Source of the DNA: JAVBQL01 sp031549085
GTDB taxonomy: Bacteria > Spirochaetota > GWE2-31-10 > MWDO01
DNA length: 64,000 nt
NCBI GenBank assembly: GCA_031549085.1
Contig: JAVBQL010000009.1
Location: 1 to 64,000, forward strand
Reading direction: 5' to 3'
How positions within the stretch are numbered: the first letter of the stretch is position 1; each line of letters opens with the position of its first letter. The notes beneath the pieces were generated by a model, which was given only the letters and a program-made list of their open reading frames with translations, made no database searches and was not told the DNA's origin. Of the stretch, positions 53,557 through 63,226 are shown piece after piece. The position numbers and the translations under genes were made by a program.

Positions 53557-55212
53557 GTGATTTATATTAGGCGCATAGGGATCGTTGTTTTTTTACTTAT
53601 ATTATATAACCATTTTGCACTATCTCTTGATTTGACAGATGATAGTATGGATTTAAGTAATGATGTGGTAGCTTTTGATTTAAATGTTGAGATGGTTGAG
53701 TATGATTTAAGCAGCGGTATAAAAAATAGTAATCTATTTGATAATAGCACTGATATTGTTAATGATCATAAAAAAAATGGACTAATAGAATTGGATCTAA
53801 CCAGTGATATAGAAGATTCTGCTCTATTGATTTATAGCAGTGATGATACTAACAGAGAGCAGCTAGTGGAAGAGCAGGTAAAATTGGATTTAACCAATGA
53901 TACTTCAAATGATAAAGTTGAGGTTATAACAGTAGTAGAGGAGGGAGAGAGAGAAAAATTAGAAAAACCAACCAATTCAAAAGAGAAAAAAAATTACTTT
54001 CTGCGATGGTATAATAGATATAGAGAACCTTGGTATTGCGGTTTCTTTATTGACGCTTTTATGAGCTGGTACTTTATTCCGCCTCCACTTACAGATTATG
54101 CTGTTGCATATCCAGGTTTTAGAGGCGGTATTGGTTATGAGTATCTTGGTTTTATAGGTGAGGTTAGGAGTGGCTATACATATATAGAGGGGAATCACCC
54201 TATGATTGTGAGTAGTATAGAGGTGCCCCTATCATTCCACTTCAACTATGATTTTAGAATTACAAATTGGTTCTCTATAGAGCCGCAACTTGGAATTGGG
54301 GTGCTGTTTAGTGAGGTTACCCACTATGAGACTGCAATAAATCTTCTAATAGATAAGAAGACAGTCTCAAATGGTGTTGAGTTTTTTATGTCAACTGAGG
54401 GGCGTCTAAATTTTGCTCTCTTGAATCGCTCGATAATATTTTTTATAAGTATTGGGCTCGATTATCTTCAGGAGAAGACAGGCCCTGTTGCATCTCCTAC
54501 ATTAAATGTGGGGGTTAGGATTCATCCTGGCAGGATGGTCTCTCCTATAGAGAAGCTTGCTAAAAAAATAGAGAGTAAAAGAAGAGAAAAGTTAGAGCCT
54601 AAAAAAACTACAATACTAGAAGAAGATGAGATAAAAAAAGATAATACTAATGAAGAGGAACACATAGAAAAAAATGAAGAGATAATAGAGATAGTAGTAG
54701 ATGATCTATCTGGTGATACTATAGTAGAGAGTAGTGATCTATCCAGTGATACAACTGTTCTGATTGAAGATGAGACAGATGATCTGGCTGTTAAAGAGGA
54801 AGTTCTGATTGAAAAAATTGATTTTACTATCTATTTCAATAAAAATTCAGCCCTCCTTACAAGAGAGGCTGCAGCTGAGCTTGATAATATAGTAAAACTT
54901 CTATCAGAGAACAGTGATAGTGAGTTTATAATAAGTGGTTACTCTGCACCATTTTATAGCAGGGAGGCTAGGGTTGCCATATCAAGAAGAAGGGCATATA
55001 ACTGCTACAATTATATTAAAGATAGATATAATATAGAGCCTGAGAGAGTAAAGGTGCAATATTATGGTTCTGAAAATAGGGGTGAGGGAGTTGTTTCCAT
55101 AGAGCTATATATAAAAAAAGAGATCAGAACCTCTTTAAAAGAGGAATTTGAGAATATAGAAATTGAGGGTTATGATATTTTGGAGGAGAAAAATGAGCAA
55201 GATGAGCAGTAG
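53557..55212 (+). CDS. Exported protein with acidic repeats and C-terminal OmpA domain
   Basis: A protein of 551 residues, probably starting at the GTG at 53557, with a signal peptide (about 1-25). Residues 25-125 are acidic and repeat LDLT/MDLS/YDLS units. Residues 150-330 are a beta-rich region that looks like an outer-membrane barrel (YRGGIGYEYLGFIGEVRSGY, FSIEPQLGIGVLF). A second acidic stretch with DLSGDT/DLSSDT follows. The C-terminal OmpA domain (about 425-535; FTIYFNKNSALLTREAAAEL, IISGYSAPFYSREARVAISR) should bind peptidoglycan. It overlaps the next gene by 20 bases, so the two proteins are made together. Confidence 0.78.
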   Translation: MIYIRRIGIVVFLLILYNHFALSLDLTDDSMDLSNDVVAFDLNVEMVEYDLSSGIKNSNLFDNSTDIVNDHKKNGLIELDLTSDIEDSALLIYSSDDTNREQLVEEQVKLDLTNDTSNDKVEVITVVEEGEREKLEKPTNSKEKKNYFLRWYNRYREPWYCGFFIDAFMSWYFIPPPLTDYAVAYPGFRGGIGYEYLGFIGEVRSGYTYIEGNHPMIVSSIEVPLSFHFNYDFRITNWFSIEPQLGIGVLFSEVTHYETAINLLIDKKTVSNGVEFFMSTEGRLNFALLNRSIIFFISIGLDYLQEKTGPVASPTLNVGVRIHPGRMVSPIEKLAKKIESKRREKLEPKKTTILEEDEIKKDNTNEEEHIEKNEEIIEIVVDDLSGDTIVESSDLSSDTTVLIEDETDDLAVKEEVLIEKIDFTIYFNKNSALLTREAAAELDNIVKLLSENSDSEFIISGYSAPFYSREARVAISRRRAYNCYNYIKDRYNIEPERVKVQYYGSENRGEGVVSIELYIKKEIRTSLKEEFENIEIEGYDILEEKNEQDEQ

Positions 55213-58200
55213 AAAAACAAAAAGTTTAATATTGATAATTTTATCATTAATATTAATCTTATCTTGTAACAATGACTTTTTTTATGATCTAATACCGCCA
55301 AGCGGTGATAGGATAGAGTCATTCTCTGTATCGGGGCAAAAGAATTCAAACATAGGTGATAACAATGTCACATTTACAGTTACACCAGATTTTGATTTAA
55401 GAAAAGTGGTGCCATCCATAACTATCTCAGAGAAGGCGACTATAGTCCCTATAACTATGGACTATGTATTAAAGGTGTTTCCACAAGAAGATCTTATAAA
55501 GCTATCGATGAAGCTTTATACACTTGATATGCCAGCTATAATTGATTTGGTGATTGATACAATAACAAAAAACAAAGATTTTAATGCTCCTGCAATAGAT
55601 ATACCAATAGATTTTCAGCAGCCTGTAACTTTTGTGGTGGTATCTGCTATGGGAACATCAAGAACTTATAGTATCTCTGCAAAAGTTGATAGTACAACTG
55701 TTGTAATGACAGATTTTATCTTCTCAAAATATAATAACCCAGAACTTATCACAGATGCGAGGGGGACAATAGATCATTCAAATAGAACCATAAATGTTAA
55801 TGTGCTATATCCTATGGATTTTCCAATCTCATATAAACTAATCCCTACCTTTGTAATAAGCGGTGATAAGGTCATTGATAAAAATAGTGCAACAATTAAG
55901 AGTGATGAGACAGAGATACTATTTTCTCCTATTGGAAACGCCACATTTGATCCTGTCTATCCAGGACTTGGAACGGTTACAACTGAGCTCACAGTATCAA
56001 AGAGTGGCTATCCATCAACAACATATACACTTAATATAATATTTGCGGAAGATCCAGACTCCATTAGGAGTATAATTGATTTTAGATTCTACAAGGCAGA
56101 CAATCTTGGCAAAATAAAGTCTACTGCTATGGGGGCAATAAGCAAAGATGGCGACTATGGTTTTATCGATGTGACAGTTTTTTATGATGGAAATGCTGCC
56201 ACTCCACCTCCATATAATCTAACTCCAGCATTTTTATCACCGGGCATAGTTACAGTTTCGGGAGTGGAGCAGTTCTCTTCAGTGAGTGGGCAAAATTTTT
56301 CTAAAACAATTGAGTATCTATGTACTGCAAGGAATGCCAATTTTAGAAGGCTATACACTGTGCAGGTAAACTTTGTTAGAATTGAGCCAGCAGCAGAGAC
56401 ACAAGCCAGCATATCCGATTTTGGTTTTAGAAAAATTGCAAACAGCGGAATGGCGCTAGATTCTCAGGCAACTATAAATCAAGATAAGGGGATAATACTC
56501 GCTGAGGTTAAATATGCAGGAGCGACTCCTCCAGAGAGCTTGATACCATACTTTAGTGCGACAGGCACTGTAAAGGTGCGAGATGTAATTCAAAGCAGTG
56601 GTTTTAGCAGTGGGGACTTTAGATATGTTGTTATATATAAGGTTGCCTCTTTTGATGGAGCTAGAACAAAAGATTATCGTGTTGAGATAAATTTTGTTAG
56701 AGATGATAGGTCTGCCTGTGAGCTAAAAACTTTCAACTTTGAAAAATTGCGTAATGTGACGCTATCAAAAGATGTTATTGGAAACATCGATCAGCGAAAT
56801 ATGACAATATTTATGTTGATCCCATTTGGTGGTGACTCAGCAAATACAGATTTTGTTGCAAATTTTACAGCAGAGGGCACTATAAAAATTGATGGGGTAG
56901 AGATGACAAGCGGATTCTCCACATTAAATTATAGCAAACCAAAGACTTTAACAGTGACATCTATAAATGGCCTCTATACAAAGAGCTATACAATATCGCT
57001 TCAGGAAGTTGGGGGAATTGTATATGTCAACAAGAGTGCTATGGGCAAAAATAATGGAACCAGCTGGACAAATGCCTTTACAACAATTGATGATGCGATG
57101 CGAAGCCTTGACTCAGCTTCCTCCAGCACCACAGAGGTTTGGGTGACTAAGGGGGACTACTCACTTCTAACAAATGGAATCCCTGTAAGCTCTAATACAT
57201 TGGTTGTTGGGGGATTTGAGGGAGATGAAAAAGCTACAAGTGAGAGAGTTGCAGGCATAAAGACGACTCTTAAGTTTAATGGAGCAAGCAAAAAGCTCTT
57301 TGTTGGCAGCGGTTTAAAGGGAACTGTTATGATCGACTCATTTGAGTTTAAAGATATAAAGCTTAACGGGACGGGGAGTGCATTAAAGGATAGTGCTATA
57401 CTATTTGATCTAAAGTTTAGTGATAACGCTACCACATCGGGCGTTGAGCTTATCAATTGTACATTTGATAATATATATGACACCTCTGATAGAAGGGCAC
57501 TCATCTATGTTGATGGAAACCTAATCCTCTCCAACAGCAAGTTTAGTGATATATATGCAAAGGGTGATACACTTTTTCATATTACAAAAAATTTTACTAT
57601 AAATGAGTCTGAATTTTCTAATATAACAGAAAAAGAGTCTATAAAAAATAGGGGAGTTGCACGGGTTGGAAAAAACTTTACTTTGAAAGAGTCGAGCTTT
57701 AAATCCATTCAAATGGTGACGGACTCAACAGGCTTTGATGTCTCTGGAGATGTGCTTATAGAGAAGGGTATCTTTGATACAGTGGGTGAGTCAAAATGGA
57801 ACTATATGACAGGGTATTATGAAGCAGACAACATCAGTGTGCTCTTTAAAATCGCGGGTAAGGTTAATATAGGTGAATCGGTTTTTGATAACATTTTTGG
57901 GGCGACACTTAATATTGATAATAGCGGCAAATCAACAACTCTCTATAGATCGACCTTTGCTCACTGCTTTGAGGATAGTGATAAGAGCAGGGATCTAATA
58001 AATATCCATATAAAAGATGGGGGAGACCTCAACATTGATGGCTCTACTTTTAGTGATGAGCTCTTGACAGATTCTTCTTATCGAAGAAACTTTATTAGTG
58101 GCAGTAGTAGTATCCCTCGTATTACCTCTGTCGTCCCAACCCATATAGTCGCTGAAAATCTTAAGAGCAGCAGCACAAAAGGGACTCTTAATATCACAAA

Positions 58201-60841
58201 CACCAATATTAATAAGATCACAAGCGGTAACAAAAGCTTGGGATATATAGCCCTATCAGGATTTAACAATGTAAATATCACAGGATCAGATATAAGTGCC
58301 GTTGCAAAAATTGGAGGAAAAAATGTGACCATATCGGGCACTACATACAACTCCTACCTCCGCTGTTTTGATACATTTAAGTTTGGTTCATATTTGGCGA
58401 CCAACGACTATCAATATAATGAGGAGATCTCCATATATGATACGGTGAATGGAGCTATGGCAGAGAGCAGTGTCACCATTGCAAATAGCACATTTAATAT
58501 GGCATCAGTTGAAGTATTTATTAATGGACGGTGGGGCGAATATATATCATATTCAAAGGGCTTAATATTTATAAATGGAGAGGGGAGTGTAAATGGCTCT
58601 ACTTTTAACAATGTGCTATCTGGCGGAATAAGAAGCACAAAAAAACTTACCATAAGTGACTCCACCTTTACTGGCATTAGAAACTATTTTGATAACAACA
58701 ATAAGCACAATGCAGTAAACCCATTTATAAGCTGCCCTATAAATAGCACATTTGAGAGAACAAGTTTTAGTGGTATTTCTATGCGGCAATATCAGGCTAT
58801 TACTTCAAGTATCAGAGAACTAATCTTTGACCTTGTTAATGAGGGTGGATTTGATAGAAACTTAACCTTTAATGATTGCAAATTTAATACCCTAGCCTTT
58901 ACAAAACAGTTTGTACCAACAAACATTGATAAGCCAATTGCACTCCTAAAATTTATTAGATGTGAAGTTAATGTTGGTTTTTATCAAACTGTTCCAGATC
59001 ATAACTATAATGTGATATTTAAGGAGTCAAAGATAAGCTCAGCCCTATCCATTCTTGGCACTGTTGATATAGATGGTTCTTCTGTTATTGGAGGAACTAT
59101 GGTAGCGAAGGCACTTGGAAGCTCCTTTGTTGACTCCACAATGAGTGGAGGCAGCCTCTCCATATATGGAGCAACTGTATCTGACAACTCAATAAGTGGA
59201 AACAGCACCTATCTATATTGCTACTCCAACAGCACCATAAAAGATTGTAATATATCATATTATGGCAATATTATGCTTGATAGTGGCTCTATAAATGATT
59301 GCTCATTCATTGGAGGAAATCTCACTTTAAGTAGCGCTGCAGCGGCGGATAATGCAACATTTGCCAGCAATGGAAAGCTAACTCTAAACAGCAGCTCTAC
59401 TGCAACAAACTGCAGAGCATCAAACAGCACCATAAGTGTAAATGACGGCAGCACTTTTAAAAATTCTACCTCTGTGAAGGATACTACTACAATTGTTGCT
59501 GGGGCGGGCTCTATTATGACAAATTGTACTATCTCTGGCGGTAGTGTTGGTGTAAATAGTGAGGGCACCTTAAGCTACTCTCCATCTATTATAGGTACAA
59601 GACTCTCTGTTGTTGATGCAAATTCAATAATAACAAACTGTACATCAATATCTGGAGCTTCTATTTCTGTAGGCAAGGTGGGAGGCCATGAGGGTGCAAC
59701 TCTAAAGAGCTGCCCATCTATAAAAAACAGTACTCTTACTATTGAGGGAGTAAACTCTTTTGTAGATAGCTGCGGAGGTAGTGAAAACAGTTTTACACTT
59801 TATGAGAGTGGTTCATTAAAAAATTCATCTTTTGATAAGAGTATAAATATTGCTATGTATGTAGGAGCAGCAATCTACAATACAACATTCACAAATAGTG
59901 GGGGAGGTATTTCTGCTGAAAGCTCAAAAATTACTTTGGATAAAGTCAACTTCTATGGAGGTGGAACGCAGTTTGTGTCATTTAACTCATCTGGAAGCAA
60001 AACTATTAAAGAGTCTAGATTTGAAAATATAGGTAGAGTAGAATTAGATAATACAAATGTTACAAATACTATTTTTAAAGATCTAAAATATGTATCTGGC
60101 GCTTCTCTTATTAGAAATTCGACAAGAAAAGATACGAGAAACAGCAGCTCAATCAAAAATTTTGAAAATATTGCAAGTAATATTTATGTTTATAACTCTT
60201 CTAGTAGTAATATCATATTTCACAATGTCAATGGTGGAATAGATGCTTCTGACTTTAGTTTTGAAAATTGTACATTTACTATGGACTCTGACAAAGCAGT
60301 AGATGGTCCATATTTAAGATGTAGTGATGATAATTATGGTAATCCAGTTATTTCAAAAATTACCAACTGTACATTTCAAGATATTATAAATAGTTCAAAC
60401 TGTTTTATTGGTGAAGAGGGTAATAAAATCTATCGGAATAATTTAAAAATGGGAAGTGCTATAAGAGCAATCAATGTTGATATAAAAGATAGCACTTTTA
60501 TACGCTGCAATTCACCAAATGATTTTTGGCCTGGAAATTCTACTATACATGTATTATCTTCTGATATTTTCTATAATAATACTAATAATACTAACATAAC
60601 TAATTGTACCTTTGTAGATTGTGATTTAAAGCCAGGGCTGATGACTGGCACTGTTATATCAGCCAATCCATATAACATTAATGTCGAAGATCGATATACT
60701 GGTAACTTAAATATCAAAAATTGTAATGTTGTGGCTGGTGGTAGTTATAACATTTTTCCATTTGCTAAAAATTATGGTTATCCAATAAATGTTAATATTG
60801 ATAATAATTGTAGGATTAATGGATTTATGCCATGGCCATGA
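55193..60841 (+). CDS. Giant surface lipoprotein with N-terminal repeat domains and long right-handed beta-helix
   Basis: A protein of 1882 residues; the ATG at 55193 has GGAGGAG upstream and overlaps the OmpA gene. The lipobox is LILILSCNND. Residues 30-610 carry about five repeats of a DUF5018-like or Ig-like module (IESFSVSGQKN, MTDFIFSKYNNPELI, IIDFRFYKADNLGKI, ISDFGFRKIANSG, LKTFNFEKLRNVT). From about 615 a DUF1565 entry (IVYVNKSAMGKNNGTSW, TNAFTTIDDAM) opens a beta-helix of over 1200 residues with endless short turns (NCTFDNI, STFSDELL, SKITNCTFQDI). No enzymatic site is seen. It probably forms a long surface fibre anchored by lipid. Confidence 0.8.
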   Translation: MSKMSSRKTKSLILIILSLILILSCNNDFFYDLIPPSGDRIESFSVSGQKNSNIGDNNVTFTVTPDFDLRKVVPSITISEKATIVPITMDYVLKVFPQEDLIKLSMKLYTLDMPAIIDLVIDTITKNKDFNAPAIDIPIDFQQPVTFVVVSAMGTSRTYSISAKVDSTTVVMTDFIFSKYNNPELITDARGTIDHSNRTINVNVLYPMDFPISYKLIPTFVISGDKVIDKNSATIKSDETEILFSPIGNATFDPVYPGLGTVTTELTVSKSGYPSTTYTLNIIFAEDPDSIRSIIDFRFYKADNLGKIKSTAMGAISKDGDYGFIDVTVFYDGNAATPPPYNLTPAFLSPGIVTVSGVEQFSSVSGQNFSKTIEYLCTARNANFRRLYTVQVNFVRIEPAAETQASISDFGFRKIANSGMALDSQATINQDKGIILAEVKYAGATPPESLIPYFSATGTVKVRDVIQSSGFSSGDFRYVVIYKVASFDGARTKDYRVEINFVRDDRSACELKTFNFEKLRNVTLSKDVIGNIDQRNMTIFMLIPFGGDSANTDFVANFTAEGTIKIDGVEMTSGFSTLNYSKPKTLTVTSINGLYTKSYTISLQEVGGIVYVNKSAMGKNNGTSWTNAFTTIDDAMRSLDSASSSTTEVWVTKGDYSLLTNGIPVSSNTLVVGGFEGDEKATSERVAGIKTTLKFNGASKKLFVGSGLKGTVMIDSFEFKDIKLNGTGSALKDSAILFDLKFSDNATTSGVELINCTFDNIYDTSDRRALIYVDGNLILSNSKFSDIYAKGDTLFHITKNFTINESEFSNITEKESIKNRGVARVGKNFTLKESSFKSIQMVTDSTGFDVSGDVLIEKGIFDTVGESKWNYMTGYYEADNISVLFKIAGKVNIGESVFDNIFGATLNIDNSGKSTTLYRSTFAHCFEDSDKSRDLINIHIKDGGDLNIDGSTFSDELLTDSSYRRNFISGSSSIPRITSVVPTHIVAENLKSSSTKGTLNITNTNINKITSGNKSLGYIALSGFNNVNITGSDISAVAKIGGKNVTISGTTYNSYLRCFDTFKFGSYLATNDYQYNEEISIYDTVNGAMAESSVTIANSTFNMASVEVFINGRWGEYISYSKGLIFINGEGSVNGSTFNNVLSGGIRSTKKLTISDSTFTGIRNYFDNNNKHNAVNPFISCPINSTFERTSFSGISMRQYQAITSSIRELIFDLVNEGGFDRNLTFNDCKFNTLAFTKQFVPTNIDKPIALLKFIRCEVNVGFYQTVPDHNYNVIFKESKISSALSILGTVDIDGSSVIGGTMVAKALGSSFVDSTMSGGSLSIYGATVSDNSISGNSTYLYCYSNSTIKDCNISYYGNIMLDSGSINDCSFIGGNLTLSSAAAADNATFASNGKLTLNSSSTATNCRASNSTISVNDGSTFKNSTSVKDTTTIVAGAGSIMTNCTISGGSVGVNSEGTLSYSPSIIGTRLSVVDANSIITNCTSISGASISVGKVGGHEGATLKSCPSIKNSTLTIEGVNSFVDSCGGSENSFTLYESGSLKNSSFDKSINIAMYVGAAIYNTTFTNSGGGISAESSKITLDKVNFYGGGTQFVSFNSSGSKTIKESRFENIGRVELDNTNVTNTIFKDLKYVSGASLIRNSTRKDTRNSSSIKNFENIASNIYVYNSSSSNIIFHNVNGGIDASDFSFENCTFTMDSDKAVDGPYLRCSDDNYGNPVISKITNCTFQDIINSSNCFIGEEGNKIYRNNLKMGSAIRAINVDIKDSTFIRCNSPNDFWPGNSTIHVLSSDIFYNNTNNTNITNCTFVDCDLKPGLMTGTVISANPYNINVEDRYTGNLNIKNCNVVAGGSYNIFPFAKNYGYPINVNIDNNCRINGFMPWP

Positions 60842-60930
60842 TAACAAAATAATAAAAGAGATCATTTAAGTTTATATTACTTAAATTAGAGTTTGCTCAA
60901 TTTCAATATTTTCCTAAAAATCAAATTTTT

Positions 60931-60965
60931 CTACCTAAAGCCTTTTGGTTTTGGGTAGTTTTTCT
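60931..60965 (+). terminator. Terminator after the giant beta-helix gene
   Basis: CTACCTAAAGCC pairs with GGTTTTGGGTAG allowing one mismatch/G.T, four-base loop, then a T-rich run. It lies 90 bases past the stop. Confidence 0.7.
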
Positions 60966-61007
60966 TTTTTGCTGTTTTTAGATAGGGAGGAGTGGAGAGA
61001 AAGTAAA

Positions 61008-61169
61008 TTATTTCAATATTTTAGTTTCTTTCATTCCTAATTCTCTATCCAAAGCTCTAGATCCATTTTGAAAATATTTAATAATCTCATCAAAATCCTT
61101 CTCTTCTATATCTTTAGAAATTTCATCTCTAATTTCTCTTAATACTTTCATAGTATCAATGTCATTCAT
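61008..61169 (-). CDS. Small charged protein, probable antitoxin of the PIN-domain pair
   Basis: A protein of 53 residues, highly charged and helical: MNDIDTMKVLREIRDEISKD, then DFDEIIKYFQNGSRALDREL. Its ATG overlaps the end of the PIN gene by eight bases (ATGAATGA), which indicates coupled translation. Small partners next to PIN toxins are usually antitoxins. The toxin-first order is the reverse of the common VapBC layout. The function is inferred from context only. Confidence 0.6.
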   Translation of the reverse strand: MNDIDTMKVLREIRDEISKDIEEKDFDEIIKYFQNGSRALDRELGMKETKILK

Positions 61170-61623
61170 GCAATGTAACCTCCATTGGAGAGTATATTTC
61201 TATCGTTTTATATCCCAATTCCAAATTGATAGAATTAAAAAATCTAATTTTATCATATCTCACAATATGCTTAAAATTCCAGCTTACCAATATATCAATA
61301 TTATTAATGGTTGCCAAGGCAATATGTAGGGCATCCTCAAAATATTTTATGGGAACCACTTTTCTATCTTGATATATTTTTGCCAACTCCAATACTTCTT
61401 TGTCAAGATCTAGAATAAGTGGATTATAATCCAATAACTCTTTAAACTTTAATCTTACAAATTCTGGTGCTTTCTTTATTTCTACCTTGACCACCTCTGA
61501 AGTTACTGGAATAAATAGACCATACTTTATATCTCTAAACAAACTAAGAGACCATTTAGAAAACTCTTTATCAAAACATCCACCTATAACAGATGTATCT
61601 AAATATATTTTTTGTTTATTCAT
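61162..61623 (-). CDS. PIN-domain protein (VapC-like toxin ribonuclease)
   Basis: A protein of 153 residues. The PIN acidic residues are in place: Asp9 in KIYLDTSV, Glu43 in VTSEVVKVEI, Asp97 in YFEDALHIALA, and Asp110 in INNIDILVSWNF. Such domains cleave RNA with Mg or Mn and act as toxins. FKHIVRYDK is typical of this subclass of PIN genes. No ribosome-binding site stands out. It is coupled to the small gene at 61008-61169. Confidence 0.82.
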   Translation of the reverse strand: MNKQKIYLDTSVIGGCFDKEFSKWSLSLFRDIKYGLFIPVTSEVVKVEIKKAPEFVRLKFKELLDYNPLILDLDKEVLELAKIYQDRKVVPIKYFEDALHIALATINNIDILVSWNFKHIVRYDKIRFFNSINLELGYKTIEIYSPMEVTLHE

Positions 61624-61787
61624 ACTTTATTATACTACTTAAATAAATTTCAATCAACAAAATAACTCCATTTTTTAAATAAGTTTGTGGGAGGGGAGAA
61701 GGTTTAAGAGCTTGAACTCTATTTAAAAGATTTTATTTAAAAGAGTGTTTTATCAATTTATTAACATATAATTAGACATAATATATA

Positions 61788-62945
61788 TTATAGGAAATTA
61801 TTATTAACACTAATATCGATTTCATCAAAACACTCCAATAATATAGTGTTCAATACATTCATACCTTTACTAGTAACTTTGAGTCTATTTTTTGACAACT
61901 TCATATTTTTATTTAGAGTATTTTTTTGAATTGTATTTTTTAAAAGCTTCTCTATATCTACATCAAATCTCTTTTTAAAATCATCTATATCAACTCCTAC
62001 TGTTAAGCGTAAGCCCATAAGAAGATACTCTTTTATGCTCTCATCTTTAGTAAGCTTATATACATTTCGAAAGTTGTCATATTCTATATATGAATTAAGA
62101 TCGTTTCTATTTTCAATCCTTATATTATCTACAGTTGAGTGTGCACTTGGTCCTAAACCAATATAGTTATGGTACTTCCAGTAGCCAATATTATGCAATG
62201 ATTGGCTCTTTTTGTTTTTTGAGTAGTTAGAGATTTCATATTGCTTAAAATGGTACTTTCGCAATATTTTTTTTACTCTCTTTTCAAACCCATACATCAG
62301 ATCTTCATCTATTGCTGCACCCTTTTTATAAAAGAGACTATTCTCATCAATTGACAAATCATATATAGAGATATGATCTATATTTTTATATCTACCTAAT
62401 ATTATGTCTAATTTATCTATTTCACTATTAATGCTACTATATGGCAGCCCATTTATGAGGTCTATGTTTATGTGTATCCCAATTTTATCAAGCAGCTCAA
62501 TCTTTGATATATCAAAGTCATCATCACTTTTTACTCTATTAGCATAGAGCAGCGCCTCTTTTGTAAATGATTGAATACCGATAGATACTCTATCTATGTT
62601 GTAGTTGATTATAGTTTTAGCTAGCTCTTCAGATATATTTTTTAAGTTACACTCCACTGTTATGCTCTTTATCTTTTTATAATTGAGATTTGATTTTAAG
62701 AGCTCAAATATAGTGTTTAAATCGCTGATGTTTAAAGCTGGGTTCCCTCCACCAATATATAGTGTCTTTAGAGATTCAAAATCATATTGAGCTATATACT
62801 CTAACAACTCTCTCTCTAATGAGTTGATATATCCAGCGAATAGCTCGCTATTCCTATATGTTACAGAGTAGAATCCACAGTAGTCACACTTTGAACTGCA
62901 GAATGGATAGTGAATATATAGGTGTTCAATTTTTTTTCTATTCAT
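61788..62945 (-). CDS. hemW: HemW-like radical SAM protein (coproporphyrinogen III oxidase family)
   Basis: A protein of 385 residues. The cluster motif is HYPFCSSKCDYCGFYS, i.e. CxxxCxxC followed by Gly-Phe; HemN dehydrogenases have an extra Cys here, so HemW (a haem chaperone) is favoured. TLYIGGGNPALN, VSIGIQSF and HYHFKQYEISNYSKNK-type sequences follow, and the HemN C-terminal domain is present (LLMGLRLTVGVDIDDFKKRF). The usual GGTP motif reads GGNP here. No other haem gene is in the window. Confidence 0.85.
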   Translation of the reverse strand: MNRKKIEHLYIHYPFCSSKCDYCGFYSVTYRNSELFAGYINSLERELLEYIAQYDFESLKTLYIGGGNPALNISDLNTIFELLKSNLNYKKIKSITVECNLKNISEELAKTIINYNIDRVSIGIQSFTKEALLYANRVKSDDDFDISKIELLDKIGIHINIDLINGLPYSSINSEIDKLDIILGRYKNIDHISIYDLSIDENSLFYKKGAAIDEDLMYGFEKRVKKILRKYHFKQYEISNYSKNKKSQSLHNIGYWKYHNYIGLGPSAHSTVDNIRIENRNDLNSYIEYDNFRNVYKLTKDESIKEYLLMGLRLTVGVDIDDFKKRFDVDIEKLLKNTIQKNTLNKNMKLSKNRLKVTSKGMNVLNTILLECFDEIDISVNNNFL

Positions 62946-63036
62946 TTTTATTTAACCTTTCATATGGCGACTTATGAATTATTATTGTAGATTGTCTCCA
63001 TAGATGTAGATAAAAATTTAGTTTTAAAAATATATT

Positions 63037-63144
63037 TCACAATATCCATTTTTTATATTTAGCCAAAAAAAACTCCATGCGCGTGTACTCTTCTGCCTCA
63101 TCTTTCCCTAATCTCATGGAAAAACATTCTTGACTAATAGCCAA
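63037..63144 (-). pseudogene. Protein-like open stretch between hemW and leuS
   Basis: A 35-codon frame with a possible TTG start but no ribosome-binding site reads SQECFSMRLGKDEAEEYTRM, then EFFLAKYKKWIL and stop. Composition is protein-like and G+C is higher than in the surroundings. It is probably the end of a decayed gene; a functional small protein is possible. The rest of the 62946-63226 gap shows nothing. Confidence 0.35.
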
Positions 63145-63226
63145 TATTTTTCTATACTCTTATCATTCCCCATTTCAATTTTTAAGTTAACTACTTATTT
63201 AATATATCGTTTTTAAGGAAAAAGCT

